Counted from the stretch's first letter, positions 1 through 8,453 are shown. The stretch is 33,904 bases of DNA from Acidimicrobiales bacterium (GCA_029263235.1 JAJCXW010000037.1:1-33904); one strand, 5' to 3'. Notes: generated by a model from the letters alone, not told the origin. Made by a program: numbers and translations.

Positions 1-74
1 AGAAGTCCTCCAAGAAGTCCTCGGGCAAGAAGGCTGCGGCCAAGGCCAAAACAGTCGAGACCGAAGAGATCTGA
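1..74 (+). CDS. C-terminal tail of a Lys/Ala/Ser-rich protein (partial)
   Basis: The window opens inside a plus-strand reading frame that ends at TGA 72-74. The 23 visible residues read KKSSKKSSGKKAAAKAK and then TVETEEI, a basic Lys/Ser/Ala repeat followed by a short acidic end. Such tails occur on actinobacterial HupB-type DNA-binding proteins, on heparin-binding haemagglutinin (HbhA)-like proteins and on topoisomerase I. The next gene resembles Rv0474, the neighbour of hbhA in M. tuberculosis, which slightly favours an HbhA-like or nucleoid-associated protein. Too little is visible to decide. Confidence 0.6.
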   Translation, partial: KSSKKSSGKKAAAKAKTVETEEI

Positions 75-100
75 TCGGATCTTCCCCCAGACCGATCAAC

Positions 101-127
101 GACCGGGCCGGCATCGCCGGCCCGGTC
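101..127. terminator. Perfect 12-bp hairpin between the Lys-rich tail and the XRE gene
   Basis: Bases 101-112 (GACCGGGCCGGC) pair perfectly with 116-127 around a 3-base ATC loop. The hairpin starts 27 bases after the upstream stop codon and ends 25 bases before the ATG at 153. No T-run follows, so it is not a textbook Rho-independent terminator, although T-less hairpins are common in high-GC actinobacteria. It could also be a symmetric operator for the XRE regulator that follows. Confidence 0.5.
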
Positions 128-152
128 GAGTCGCGTAAATAGGGTGATATCG

Positions 153-527
153 ATGAATCGACCAATCGATCCCCGCGACACCTGGCGAGAGCTCGGAGAG
201 TACATCCGCGAACAGCGGCACCAAGCCGAGTTGAGCGTGAGGAAGCTGGCCGACATGGCCGGCGTGTCCAACCCCTATCTGAGTCAGATCGAGCGAGGCC
301 TCAAACGGCCGTCGGCCGAGATCCTCCAGCAGATCGCCCGAGCCCTCCAGCTGTCGTCAGAGTCGCTGTATGTGCGGGCCGGAATCCTTGATTCGGAGCG
401 CGAATCGAATCTGGTCGACACCATCCGCTCGCAGGACAATCTCACCGGCGAGCAGAAGCAGGTGCTGATTCGGGTCTACGAGTCGTTCATCTCCGAGCAG
501 TCCGACCAGGAGCCCCCAGGATCCTGA
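153..527 (+). CDS. XRE-family helix-turn-helix transcriptional regulator
   Basis: This 124-residue DNA-binding protein has an HTH_3/Cro-C1 domain over roughly residues 10-70, with the signature KLADMAGVSNPYLSQIERG followed by KRPSAEILQQIARAL. The C-terminal third has no known domain and ends in an acidic, Pro-rich tail. I chose ATG 153 over GTG 144 because AGGGTG at 141-146 is a Shine-Dalgarno match with good spacing for 153, while GTG 144 has none. From memory it resembles M. tuberculosis Rv0474. The 3' end overlaps the convergent minus-strand gene by 41 bases. It may regulate itself or the Lys-rich upstream gene; no operator can be proved. Confidence 0.85.
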   Translation: MNRPIDPRDTWRELGEYIREQRHQAELSVRKLADMAGVSNPYLSQIERGLKRPSAEILQQIARALQLSSESLYVRAGILDSERESNLVDTIRSQDNLTGEQKQVLIRVYESFISEQSDQEPPGS

Positions 528-1335
528 CGACAGATCGGGTGCCTTCCACACCGACATCTGTGATCAATCGAGGCAGATCCACGGCGAGGTCGAGATCCCG
601 AGCGGTCATGCGCACCTCTATCCGGTCGGCGTCGACGGCTCTCATCCCGACAAGCTCGACATCAGGCGGCAACTGATCCAGATCATGAGAGCGCGATCGG
701 GCGAGAAACGACGGCACCGGCACCAGCCATCGGGCCAGCCTCACACCTGTGGGGCGCATGACGGCACGTCTGCCGACAAGGGTCGGCTCCACCACGATGC
801 TCAGCCAGCGTCCCAGGACCGCCGGCCTCACGGCCACAGTTTCCGTCTCGAAGTCGAATTCGGCGTCCACATCCATCTCGCCGATCCACTGAGCCACCTG
901 ATCTGACGTGAGCGTCACCACAAGACCCACGGTCCGCACCGAGACCCGCTGAGCCGTCGCATCAGCCACACGCACGTCCTCGGCCGCGACCTCGATCTTG
1001 TCGACCGGGCCAGCCCCGATGATCAGTTCATCGACGGTGAAGCGGGCCCGCTCCCACAGCGCTATCGACGAATTCAGCCCCGGAAGGGGGATCGATGTGG
1101 CGGGAACGACCTCATGGATCGTCGCCACTCGCCCCTCGATCGCAGGGTCGCGCCGGATCTCGAATCGTCGACCCTCGAGCCGTTTGGCGACGGTCGTGAC
1201 CATCCAGGCGAACGACTGCGATGGTGGCCCCATCAGCCGGGCGGCTTCGCCCATGACCGCGAACGGATCCAGCTTCGAACCGCGCAGACCCAACGGATCG
1301 AACCAGTCAGGCGCCTTCTTGTTGCCGTCGGCCAT
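487..1335 (-). CDS. DUF2993/LmeA-like protein
   Basis: This 282-residue protein begins [16 protein letters not shown] at ATG 1335. The frame stays open upstream, but that extension lies inside the preceding methyltransferase gene. The first part is polar. The middle holds a beta-rich segment (FTVDELIIGAGPVDKIEV, then VRVADATAQRV) with the rhythm of DUF2993/LmeA proteins, which in mycobacteria are envelope-associated phospholipid-binding proteins. I see no convincing signal peptide, so an envelope location is not shown. The start overlaps the upstream TrmH gene by 29 bases, suggesting cotranslation. The 3' end overlaps the XRE gene tail to tail. The family call is by pattern only. Confidence 0.65.
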   Translation of the reverse strand: MADGNKKAPDWFDPLGLRGSKLDPFAVMGEAARLMGPPSQSFAWMVTTVAKRLEGRRFEIRRDPAIEGRVATIHEVVPATSIPLPGLNSSIALWERARFTVDELIIGAGPVDKIEVAAEDVRVADATAQRVSVRTVGLVVTLTSDQVAQWIGEMDVDAEFDFETETVAVRPAVLGRWLSIVVEPTLVGRRAVMRPTGVRLARWLVPVPSFLARSRSHDLDQLPPDVELVGMRAVDADRIEVRMTARDLDLAVDLPRLITDVGVEGTRSVVRILGAPGRTARR

Positions 1336-1963
1336 GCAAGAGAAGGTAGGCGGCAATACCGCAGGCCACCACCACATTGAGCGATCGCTTGGTGCCGACC
1401 ATCGGAATCGACACGACCCGATCGCACATGGCGAGAATCTCGGGATCGACGCCGACCACTTCATTGCCGACCACCAGCACCGTCGGCTGATCCGCCGGAA
1501 GGTTGCCGACGGTGAAGATGTCGTCGGCCTCGGGGTGCTCCTCGAGCGCCCACAACGCGTACCCCCGGCCCTTCAGGTCGCGAGCCAGATCGACCCCGTT
1601 GAGGTTGTGATCCCAGGGCACGGGCGTTCCAAGCGCTGACTTGGCGAAACGTTGATGCTCGGGAGTTGCGGTGATTCCCCCGAGGTGCATGGCTCGGACC
1701 CCGACGCCATCGGCGGTACGAAACAAAGAACCCACGTTTCCGACTGACCTGATGTTGTCGAGCATCAGTTCGAGGTGCAGATTCGAGTCTGCGTCCTGGA
1801 GCTGCGGTCCGCGATCGCTCGACGACACCGCTGTTGCCTCCGCCGAGGCGACCTCAGACTTGCAGTGAGGGCACCGGTAACCATCGACAGGTTCGGTGTC
1901 GAGCGCCGCCGGAAATCTGAAGCGGCACGCTTCGTTCACACACTGATGGAGAACGTAGGTCAC
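1307..1963 (-). CDS. SpoU/TrmH-family RNA 2'-O-methyltransferase with N-terminal zinc ribbon
   Basis: This 218-residue protein would use SAM to methylate ribose 2'-OH in tRNA or rRNA. The three SpoU motifs are visible: [20 protein letters not shown] (motif 1), [15 protein letters not shown] (motif 2) and [16 protein letters not shown] (motif 3), which together form the trefoil-knot SAM site. The N-terminus carries C8-x4-C13 and C31-x2-C34, a probable zinc ribbon not usual in minimal SpoU enzymes. Start GTG 1963 is set by a GTGA overlap with the ppdK stop, giving translational coupling. The frame extends to 2026, but that part lies within ppdK. The target nucleotide cannot be read from sequence. 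Confidence 0.88.
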   Translation of the reverse strand: MTYVLHQCVNEACRFRFPAALDTEPVDGYRCPHCKSEVASAEATAVSSSDRGPQLQDADSNLHLELMLDNIRSVGNVGSLFRTADGVGVRAMHLGGITATPEHQRFAKSALGTPVPWDHNLNGVDLARDLKGRGYALWALEEHPEADDIFTVGNLPADQPTVLVVGNEVVGVDPEILAMCDRVVSIPMVGTKRSLNVVVACGIAAYLLLHGRRQQEGA

Positions 1964-4662
1964 CGGTTGAGTATCGACGATCGGCCGGCCTCGAGTCGCG
2001 CAATCGGAACTCGAAACGGCGAGCACGACACGTAGTCGAGCCCGACCTCGTCGAAGAAATGGATCGACTCGGGATCGCCACCGTGTTCACCACACACTCC
2101 CAGGTGGAGCCCGGGATGGGTCTCTCGGCCTCGCTTCGACGCCATCCTCACCAGCTCTCCGACACCATCGACGTCGATCGTCTCGAATGGCGAGACGTCG
2201 AATATGCCCTTCTCCAAGTAGTCGTTGAAGAAGGCCGCCTCGACGTCGTCGCGTGAGAATCCCCAAGTTGTTTGGGTTAGGTCGTTGGTGCCGAACGAGA
2301 AGAAATCGGCGGTCTCGGCAATGCGTCCAGCGGTGAGGGCGGCCCGGGGCAGTTCGATCATCGTGCCGATTGGAATCTCGAGCGGAACTCCGGTGTCGGC
2401 GGCGATTTCGGCGATCAGGACCTCGGCCTCGTCGCGGATCAACTGGAGTTCGACCACAGAACCGACCAGCGGCACCATGATCTCGGCCTGAGCATCCCCG
2501 CCAGCCTGGATGCGTTGGGCGCAGGCCTCGGCGATGGCCCTGACCTGCAGCGAGAAGAGGCCGGGCACCACCAACCCGAGCCTCACACCACGCAGGCCGA
2601 GCATCGGGTTGGCCTCGTGAAGACGTTCGACCGCAGCCAGCAGCTTCTCAGCTTCGTGATCGGTTTCGCCTGTGGCCTCGGCCACCGCTACTCGGACCCG
2701 CAGATCGGCATGGTCCGGCAAGAACTCGTGGAGCGGCGGATCGAGAAGCCTGATCGTGCAGGGCAGGCCGTCCATCTCCGAGAGCAGGTCGATGAAGTCG
2801 GATCTCTGCAGCGGCAGGAGATCCTTCAGTGCCTCTTCTCGTTCGTGGGGCTCGTTGGCCAAGATGACTCTCTCGACCAGAACGCGGCGGTCGCCGAGGA
2901 ACATGTGCTCGGTTCGGCACAACCCGACCCCCTCAGCGCCGAGGGCTCTGGCCCTCTCAGCGTCGGGGGCCTTGTCGGCATTGGCGCGCACGCCGAGACG
3001 GCGGGCCTCATCGGCTCGGGCCAGAACTCGATCGACGGCGAGAATGAGTTCACGGGTCTCGATGTCGTCGTCGGCGTCGGCATGGGCCAGGGCGACCTCG
3101 AGTCCCTCTTCGAGGTAGCAGAACACCGGCGAGGAGACAACCGGCAACTCTCCTGTGTAGACCTCGCCGGTGCTGCCGTTGATCGACAGGACGTCTCCCT
3201 CGTGAATCGTGACTCCGTTGGCGGTGGCACTGCGTCCTTCGGCGTCGACATGCATCTCGGCGGCCCCGCACACACACGTCTTGCCCAGGCCTCTCGCCAC
3301 GACCGCCGCGTGGGAGGTTTTGCCGCCACGCGAGGTGAGGATGCCTTCGGAGGCAACCATGCCGCCGAGATCGTCGGGGTTGGTTTCCTTGCGGAGCAAT
3401 ACCACCTTGTCTCCGCGCTCGGCCCACTGCACCGCGGTGGCGGAGTCGAACACAACGCGTCCGACCGCCGCTCCGGGAGATGCCGCCATGCCGTGGGTGT
3501 AGGTGGTTCTCGGAGTGTGGAGATCGAACTGGGGGAACATGAGTTGGGCCAACTGCGCGCCGTCGACCCGGCCGAGTGCCTCGTCGATCGTGATCACTCC
3601 TTCGTCGACCAGCTGGACCGCTATCCGGAACGCGGCCGAGGCGGTTCGTTTGCCAACCCGGGTCTGGAGCATCCAGAGCTTGCCTCGCTCGACGGTGAAC
3701 TCGATGTCACACAGGTCGCGATAGTGCGATTCAAGCAGATCCATGTTGGAGAGCAGTTCGTCGTAGGAATCGGAATCGAGCTGCCTGAACTCGTCGAGCG
3801 ACAGTGTGTTGCGGATTCCGGCAACCACGTCCTCGCCTTGGGCGTTGGAGAGGTAGTCTCCGTAGGCGCCGGGCGTGCCGGTGGCCGGATCGCGAGTGAA
3901 GCAAACCCCCGACCCTGAGGTACCGCCAAGGTTGCCGAACACCATGGTGCAGACGTTGACAGCGGTGCCGAGATCGTCGGAAATCCGTTCACGACGACGG
4001 TAGAGCGTAGCCCGTTCGGTGTTCCAGGATGAGAACACGGCCCGCACCGTCATTTCGATCTGCCGTCGAGGATCCTGGGGGAATTCATCTCCTGACTCTT
4101 CGACCACGATCCTCTTGAATCGCTCGACCAGTTCGCACAGCGACGTCTCGTCGAGCTCGACATCGCCGCTCACACCGGCAGCCTCGACGGCCTCATCGAG
4201 GGCGTCGGAGAAGAGGTCGCCATCGACATCCATAACTGTCTTGCCAAACATCTGAATGAGGCGCCGATAGGAATCCCAGGCGAAGCGGGGGTTGGTGGAC
4301 ACGGCCGCCAGGCCCATCACCGACTGGTCGTTGAGACCAACGTTGAGCACGGTGTCCATCATTCCGGGCATCGAGAACTTGGCTCCCGAACGGACACTGA
4401 CCAGGAGGGGGTCCTCCGCTTCGCCGATGGAGCGACCGGCGACGGCCTCGAGGCGGGCCAGCGCCTCGTTGACCTCGCCGGCCAACGTCGCCGGCTCCGA
4501 CCCTGTGGCCAGATACTCGCGGCAGGCTTCGGTCGTGATCGTGAACCCCGGCGGCACCGGCAGTCCCAGCCGGGTCATCTCTGCCAGGTTGGCCCCTTTG
4601 CCGCCAAGGAGATCCTTCTGGGTCCTGTCACCTTCGGAGAAGTCGTAGACGTACGTCCTCAC
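1960..4662 (-). CDS. ppdK: Pyruvate, phosphate dikinase
   Basis: This 900-residue enzyme interconverts pyruvate + ATP + Pi and PEP + AMP + PPi in the cytosol, linking pyruvate to gluconeogenesis or running PPi-dependent glycolysis. An N-terminal ATP-grasp region starts with LLGGKGANLAEM. The phosphohistidine domain has GGKTSHAAVVARGLG with catalytic His451. The C-terminal TIM barrel carries GLCRTEHMF and the catalytic cysteine C857 in VCGEHGGDP. Length is normal for the family (about 880-900). I chose GTG 4662 because GGGAG at 4674-4670 sits 7 bases upstream and the protein then begins VRTYVYDFSEG as in relatives; TTG 4692 and GTG 4689 are in-frame alternatives. It lies 92 bases after the coiled-coil gene and is coupled to the TrmH gene. 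Confidence 0.96.
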   Translation of the reverse strand: MRTYVYDFSEGDRTQKDLLGGKGANLAEMTRLGLPVPPGFTITTEACREYLATGSEPATLAGEVNEALARLEAVAGRSIGEAEDPLLVSVRSGAKFSMPGMMDTVLNVGLNDQSVMGLAAVSTNPRFAWDSYRRLIQMFGKTVMDVDGDLFSDALDEAVEAAGVSGDVELDETSLCELVERFKRIVVEESGDEFPQDPRRQIEMTVRAVFSSWNTERATLYRRRERISDDLGTAVNVCTMVFGNLGGTSGSGVCFTRDPATGTPGAYGDYLSNAQGEDVVAGIRNTLSLDEFRQLDSDSYDELLSNMDLLESHYRDLCDIEFTVERGKLWMLQTRVGKRTASAAFRIAVQLVDEGVITIDEALGRVDGAQLAQLMFPQFDLHTPRTTYTHGMAASPGAAVGRVVFDSATAVQWAERGDKVVLLRKETNPDDLGGMVASEGILTSRGGKTSHAAVVARGLGKTCVCGAAEMHVDAEGRSATANGVTIHEGDVLSINGSTGEVYTGELPVVSSPVFCYLEEGLEVALAHADADDDIETRELILAVDRVLARADEARRLGVRANADKAPDAERARALGAEGVGLCRTEHMFLGDRRVLVERVILANEPHEREEALKDLLPLQRSDFIDLLSEMDGLPCTIRLLDPPLHEFLPDHADLRVRVAVAEATGETDHEAEKLLAAVERLHEANPMLGLRGVRLGLVVPGLFSLQVRAIAEACAQRIQAGGDAQAEIMVPLVGSVVELQLIRDEAEVLIAEIAADTGVPLEIPIGTMIELPRAALTAGRIAETADFFSFGTNDLTQTTWGFSRDDVEAAFFNDYLEKGIFDVSPFETIDVDGVGELVRMASKRGRETHPGLHLGVCGEHGGDPESIHFFDEVGLDYVSCSPFRVPIARLEAGRSSILNR

Positions 4663-4754
4663 GGTCGTGCTCCCGGTCGTCGGATTCACCAAGAGCTTTG
4701 TACCTCAGTTCACAATCTCTGACCCAACTCTGCCGTTGGTCGCGAACGGCAAAC

Positions 4755-5174
4755 TCAGTCACTGATTCCGCGACGCTCGAGCTCCGCGTCGATCTCGCCC
4801 ATGCGCTTTCTCATCTCGCCCGCACCGCCGGCGTCGAGAATCGCGTCGTTGAGAGCTTTAACTCCCGATCGGACCGTGGAATCGTGACGGATCGATGAGG
4901 TCAGGCCGTGGGAGAACCCAGACTGTCGAATCGTCTGATCCTGAAGTTCGATGATCTGGCGCTCGTACTCCTCGAGTTCGGCACGTAGTTGATGGACGGA
5001 GCGTCTTCTGTCGCCACGTTCGGGAAATGTCTCGACTCGTCTGCGAAGCGAGTCGCGTTCCGACTCAAGGCGCCTGCGAATATCCGGATCGTCGTCGGGG
5101 TAGGTCTCCAGCTGCAGGAAGATCTCCGACAGGCGGCTGAATATCTGGTCGAGATCAGACGGCTCGTTGCTCAC
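4755..5174 (-). CDS. Small coiled-coil protein of unknown function
   Basis: About 139 residues, rich in Glu/Arg/Leu heptads. Two helical stretches (around IFSRLSEIFLQLETY and ESERDSLRRRVETF through LRAELEEYERQIIEL) predict coiled coil, followed by a less charged segment and a final helix EMRKRMGEIDAELERRG. No signal peptide, membrane segment or known domain is visible. The start is uncertain. GTG 5174 (VSNEPSDL) looks natural, but TTG 5204 overlaps the activase stop as TTGA and would couple the two genes. The position between the GRE activase and ppdK suggests membership of the same transcript. I do not recognise the family. Confidence 0.7.
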   Translation of the reverse strand: MSNEPSDLDQIFSRLSEIFLQLETYPDDDPDIRRRLESERDSLRRRVETFPERGDRRRSVHQLRAELEEYERQIIELQDQTIRQSGFSHGLTSSIRHDSTVRSGVKALNDAILDAGGAGEMRKRMGEIDAELERRGISD

Positions 5175-5200
5175 GCGGGAAAGAGTAGCCCCGCGACCCG

Positions 5201-6100
5201 TCAAGAGGGATCGGGCACTTCGATTCCACGGTCGAGGAATTCTCGGCGAACGACATCAAGACGATCGTCGGAGTAGCGGTCGAGCCCGAGTTTGGGTTGG
5301 CAGCCTTGGATGACGTCGATCTTGGCCTCACCCATATTGTGGTACTCGAGCAGGTGGATCGAGGGTCGATCGATGTCGTGAAGGAAGCTGATGACGGCAT
5401 CGATGTTCTGGGGTGTGTCGGTGAGTCCCGGCACGAGCGGCATCCGAAACTCCACCGGGAACCCCCCGGCGACCAGTCGTCGGGCGTTGTCGACGATTTC
5501 AGTGAAACCGGGCCCGATGTTCTGTCGGTGACCGGCCTCGTCGAGGATCTTGAGATCGAAGTAGATCAAGTCGAGGAGCCCGAGAATAGGCTCCCATGTG
5601 GTCCACTCGAACTTTCCGGCCGTCTCCAGATTGGTGTGGATTCCTGATTCCCCACAGAGTTCGAGCACCCGCTTCACGAACCGGGGATGCAGGGTCGGCT
5701 CGCCGCCGGTGAAGGTGATCCCCCCGCCCGAACTCTCGTAGTAGGGAAAGTCGGCCATGAGCCGTTCCATCAACTCTTCGGGGGTCAGGTCCTCCCCGAT
5801 GAGACGCAGCGCCCCGTTGGCGCACGCCTCCACGCACAATCCACACCGATTGCACTTGTGCTGGTCGATCCGGTAGTCATCGCGAAGGATCGCGTCGTTG
5901 GGGCACACCGTGGCGCACTCGAAGCTCTCCAGGCAGCGATCGCCGTAGAAAGCGATCACCGGTCGAGTCGATTGAGATTCCGGGTTTTGGCACCACGCGC
6001 AGTGCAGGCCGCATCCCTTCAGAAAGATGAGCGACCGGATGCCGGGTCCGTCGTGAAGCGAGAATCGCTGGACATCAAAGACCGGTGCACTTATCGGCAT
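5201..6100 (-). CDS. Glycyl radical enzyme activating enzyme (radical SAM)
   Basis: This 299-residue PflA-like activase cleaves SAM at a [4Fe-4S] cluster and abstracts hydrogen from the partner enzyme's glycine. The radical-SAM motif is C30-x3-C34-x2-C37 in GCGLHCAWC. A ferredoxin-like insert follows at roughly residues 50-95, with C56, C62, C66 and C83-x2-C86-x2-C89-x3-C93. This gives seven ligands where two clusters need eight. GGGITFTGGEP is the SAM-contacting GGE-type motif. The insert marks the HPAD/glycerol dehydratase/CutC class of activases rather than pyruvate formate-lyase activase. ATG 6100 shares one base with the GRE stop (TGATG), so the two are translationally coupled. Confidence 0.93.
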   Translation of the reverse strand: MPISAPVFDVQRFSLHDGPGIRSLIFLKGCGLHCAWCQNPESQSTRPVIAFYGDRCLESFECATVCPNDAILRDDYRIDQHKCNRCGLCVEACANGALRLIGEDLTPEELMERLMADFPYYESSGGGITFTGGEPTLHPRFVKRVLELCGESGIHTNLETAGKFEWTTWEPILGLLDLIYFDLKILDEAGHRQNIGPGFTEIVDNARRLVAGGFPVEFRMPLVPGLTDTPQNIDAVISFLHDIDRPSIHLLEYHNMGEAKIDVIQGCQPKLGLDRYSDDRLDVVRREFLDRGIEVPDPS

Positions 6101-8427
6101 CAGGCCCTTTGCCGGGTGCGGTCGATCAGCTCCTGCTGCATGCCTGGCGTGAGATCGACGAAGTAGGCGCAGTAGCCCGAGACCCTCACGAGAAGATTGC
6201 GATGACTCTCGGGATCGAGCATGGCCTCCTCGAGCACTTCGGGGTCGAGGACGTTGATCTGCACCTGCATTCCGCCTTGAGCGAAGTAGCCGAGGATCAG
6301 GGCCCGAAGAGCGGCACGTCCGGTGTCGCCTTTCACGGTGGCCGAGTCGAACTTGATGTTGACGTTGATGCCATTGCCGAAACGTTGGTGGTCGAGCTTC
6401 GCCACCGAGTTGAGCGACGCCGTGGGACCGAGAATGTCGGAGCCATCGACGGGTGCCAGACCGTCGGCCAGCGGCCGCCCGGCTCGCCGACCGCTCGGCA
6501 TCGCCGCCATCTTCTTCCCGAAGCCCTGATGGCAGGTCATGGAGTAGTAGCCGGGCATCCAACGCCCGCCGCGGGTGTTGGTGTGTCTGGAGATGCACCG
6601 GTCGAACATCGTCACGACCTGCTCGGCGAGTTGGTCGGCGAGTGGATCGTCGTTTCCGAAGCCTTCGACTCTTCGGGCTCGTGCCCGCAGCAGGTCTTGT
6701 CCCTCGAAGTCGGTGGCACAGGCGTTGGCCATCTCTTCCAGCGAGCAGTGCTTGTCGTGGAACACCAGCTTCTCGATGACCGCGAGAGAGTTGGCCAGAT
6801 CGGCCACCCCGACGGCCTGTATACCGGATGCGTTGTATCGGGCGCCGCCCTGGGTCGAGTCGGTGGCGTTCTCGATGCATCCCCCGATGGTCAGCGACGA
6901 CAACGGCGTGGGGAAGTTGATCGCACCCGAACGCTCCACCGCGTCGAGTGAATGCTTGAGGCCGGCGATACGGCTCCTGGTGATCGTCTCGATCCGTTCG
7001 ATCAGCTGAGTGGTCGACTCGATGTCGTGGAGCCAGGGACGTTCGGTGGACTGGCCGGGCTTCATCTTCTGACCGTCGCCGAACACGAGCTCGAGACTCA
7101 AGGCGAGGTTGAAGATCGCGGCGTCCGACGATGTGAAGCTCTCGCCGGAAAGGGCCGGTTCGACACAACCCACGGTGGCGTAGTTCCAGACCTTCGACGA
7201 CTCGACTCCTCTGTCGGACATCGCCGGCATGATCACGTCGTCGTTGTAGAGCGCAGGCGATCCGCCACCACCCGACACCACCTCCACGACCCGTTTCACG
7301 TAGTCGTCGTTCGACTTTTCGCTGATCCTGGCGTGCCAGTTCGGCTGCCGTGTCTTGAATCCTTCGATCACGTCGAGCAGCAGGAACGTGAGTTCGTTGC
7401 TCGCGTCGTCGCCGGATGCGTCGACTCCTCCGATCGAGGCGGCCTGGCCACTGGGAAGGCCGGCGAAGTAGTTGGTGACCCGTTCGGAGAAGAGGGGAAC
7501 GACCTCCGACAGTTTCAGACAGAACGCCGCGAAGAGATTTCGCACCTCGTCGGGGTCGAAGTCGGCGATCTTGGCCTCCTCGAGGTAGAGCGGATGGAGG
7601 TACTGATCGATGCGGCCGAGGCTCACACCTTGGTCGAGCGACTCGATCTGGATCAGCATCTGGAAGATCCAGATCAACTGAAGGGCTTCTCGAAGGTTGC
7701 GGGGAGGCTGTCTCGGAACCTGGTTGAAGACTTCGACCAGATCGTGGCGACCCATACGCATGGCTTCGTCGCGGTAGCGATCGGCGAACCTCTCCACGGC
7801 TTCGATGCTTACGAGACTGGCCCGGAGGTAGTCGCGCTGGTTGTCGTCGAGTTCGGGGTCGAGCAATCGTGCTTCGACTTCGGCCCTCAACCCGTCGGTG
7901 CCAAGCGTGATCAGCTGTCCGTGATCGGGTAGGAAATGCGCGACCCCGCCGACCTCGTTGATCACGTAGTCGACCGCCCCGAGCTGGTCTTTCGCGTATT
8001 TGACGCGTTCGCGCAGTGGAAATGCCTGCATGGCGAGGCTGCGGTTGAGCCAGTAGGGAACCGCCGAACGGAGCAGCGCCCATTTGGCGCTGGGTTCCAC
8101 TCGAAGCTGGTTCACATCGCGCTTCTCGAACCGGAAGAGGTCTTCCAGCATCGCCGAGCCGGCCTTTTCGATGTGGCAGATAGCGCCGATGCGATGCTCG
8201 GTGTGGGTGCCGACGATCACCTCACCCGAATAGATCCGAATGGTGCGTCGCTCGAGGTGGTCGGCGAGCGCGCCGGCATTGAGCATGCAGGCCGACTTGC
8301 CGTTGCCCGACTCGCGCTTCCAATAGTCGGTGTAGTGAAGAGCGCGTTCCGCCCCCAACGCCGCCCGGCTCTCTTGATGGTCGGCGTGGAGTTTCGCGAT
8401 CTCCGGCGATGGTCGCCATTTCGACAT
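6100..8427 (-). CDS. Glycyl radical enzyme, PFL-like, substrate unknown
   Basis: This 775-residue radical enzyme is activated by the adjacent radical-SAM protein. The active-site loop is WNYATVGCVEP, with thiyl cysteine C421 and general-base candidate E423; Cys-x-Glu is shared by choline lyase, diol dehydratases and HPA decarboxylase but not by PFL, which uses Cys-Cys. The C-terminal glycyl loop is VRVSGYCAYF with radical Gly751, followed by the usual QQELIDRT. The length is normal for eliminase-type GREs. ATG 8427 has a GGGGAG Shine-Dalgarno at 8441-8436, 8 bases away. Dehydratase, C-N or C-S lyase and decarboxylase are all possible; no microcompartment gene lies nearby. Such enzymes are destroyed by oxygen, so anaerobic or microoxic use is expected. 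Confidence 0.94.
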   Translation of the reverse strand: MSKWRPSPEIAKLHADHQESRAALGAERALHYTDYWKRESGNGKSACMLNAGALADHLERRTIRIYSGEVIVGTHTEHRIGAICHIEKAGSAMLEDLFRFEKRDVNQLRVEPSAKWALLRSAVPYWLNRSLAMQAFPLRERVKYAKDQLGAVDYVINEVGGVAHFLPDHGQLITLGTDGLRAEVEARLLDPELDDNQRDYLRASLVSIEAVERFADRYRDEAMRMGRHDLVEVFNQVPRQPPRNLREALQLIWIFQMLIQIESLDQGVSLGRIDQYLHPLYLEEAKIADFDPDEVRNLFAAFCLKLSEVVPLFSERVTNYFAGLPSGQAASIGGVDASGDDASNELTFLLLDVIEGFKTRQPNWHARISEKSNDDYVKRVVEVVSGGGGSPALYNDDVIMPAMSDRGVESSKVWNYATVGCVEPALSGESFTSSDAAIFNLALSLELVFGDGQKMKPGQSTERPWLHDIESTTQLIERIETITRSRIAGLKHSLDAVERSGAINFPTPLSSLTIGGCIENATDSTQGGARYNASGIQAVGVADLANSLAVIEKLVFHDKHCSLEEMANACATDFEGQDLLRARARRVEGFGNDDPLADQLAEQVVTMFDRCISRHTNTRGGRWMPGYYSMTCHQGFGKKMAAMPSGRRAGRPLADGLAPVDGSDILGPTASLNSVAKLDHQRFGNGINVNIKFDSATVKGDTGRAALRALILGYFAQGGMQVQINVLDPEVLEEAMLDPESHRNLLVRVSGYCAYFVDLTPGMQQELIDRTRQRA

Positions 8428-8453
8428 GATCCAGGCTCCCCGTGGACAAAAGA

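Noticed and set aside
1336-1464. N-terminal extension of the DUF2993-like gene
   Set aside because: Lies inside the TrmH gene and adds Trp/Arg/Ser-rich sequence with no family match; ATG 1335 is the natural start.
2515-3918. 467-residue plus-strand open frame
   Set aside because: Antisense to ppdK; composition is that of a reverse-strand shadow in high-GC DNA and it has no domain motifs.
6952-7932. 326-residue plus-strand open frame
   Set aside because: Antisense to the GRE gene, whose catalytic motifs and ribosome site are clear.
6101-8083. Long minus-strand open frame fused in front of the activase (about 660 extra residues)
   Set aside because: It is an alternative frame of the GRE gene with Arg/Pro/Gly-rich low-complexity translation; the activase starts at ATG 6100 by motif content and overlap.
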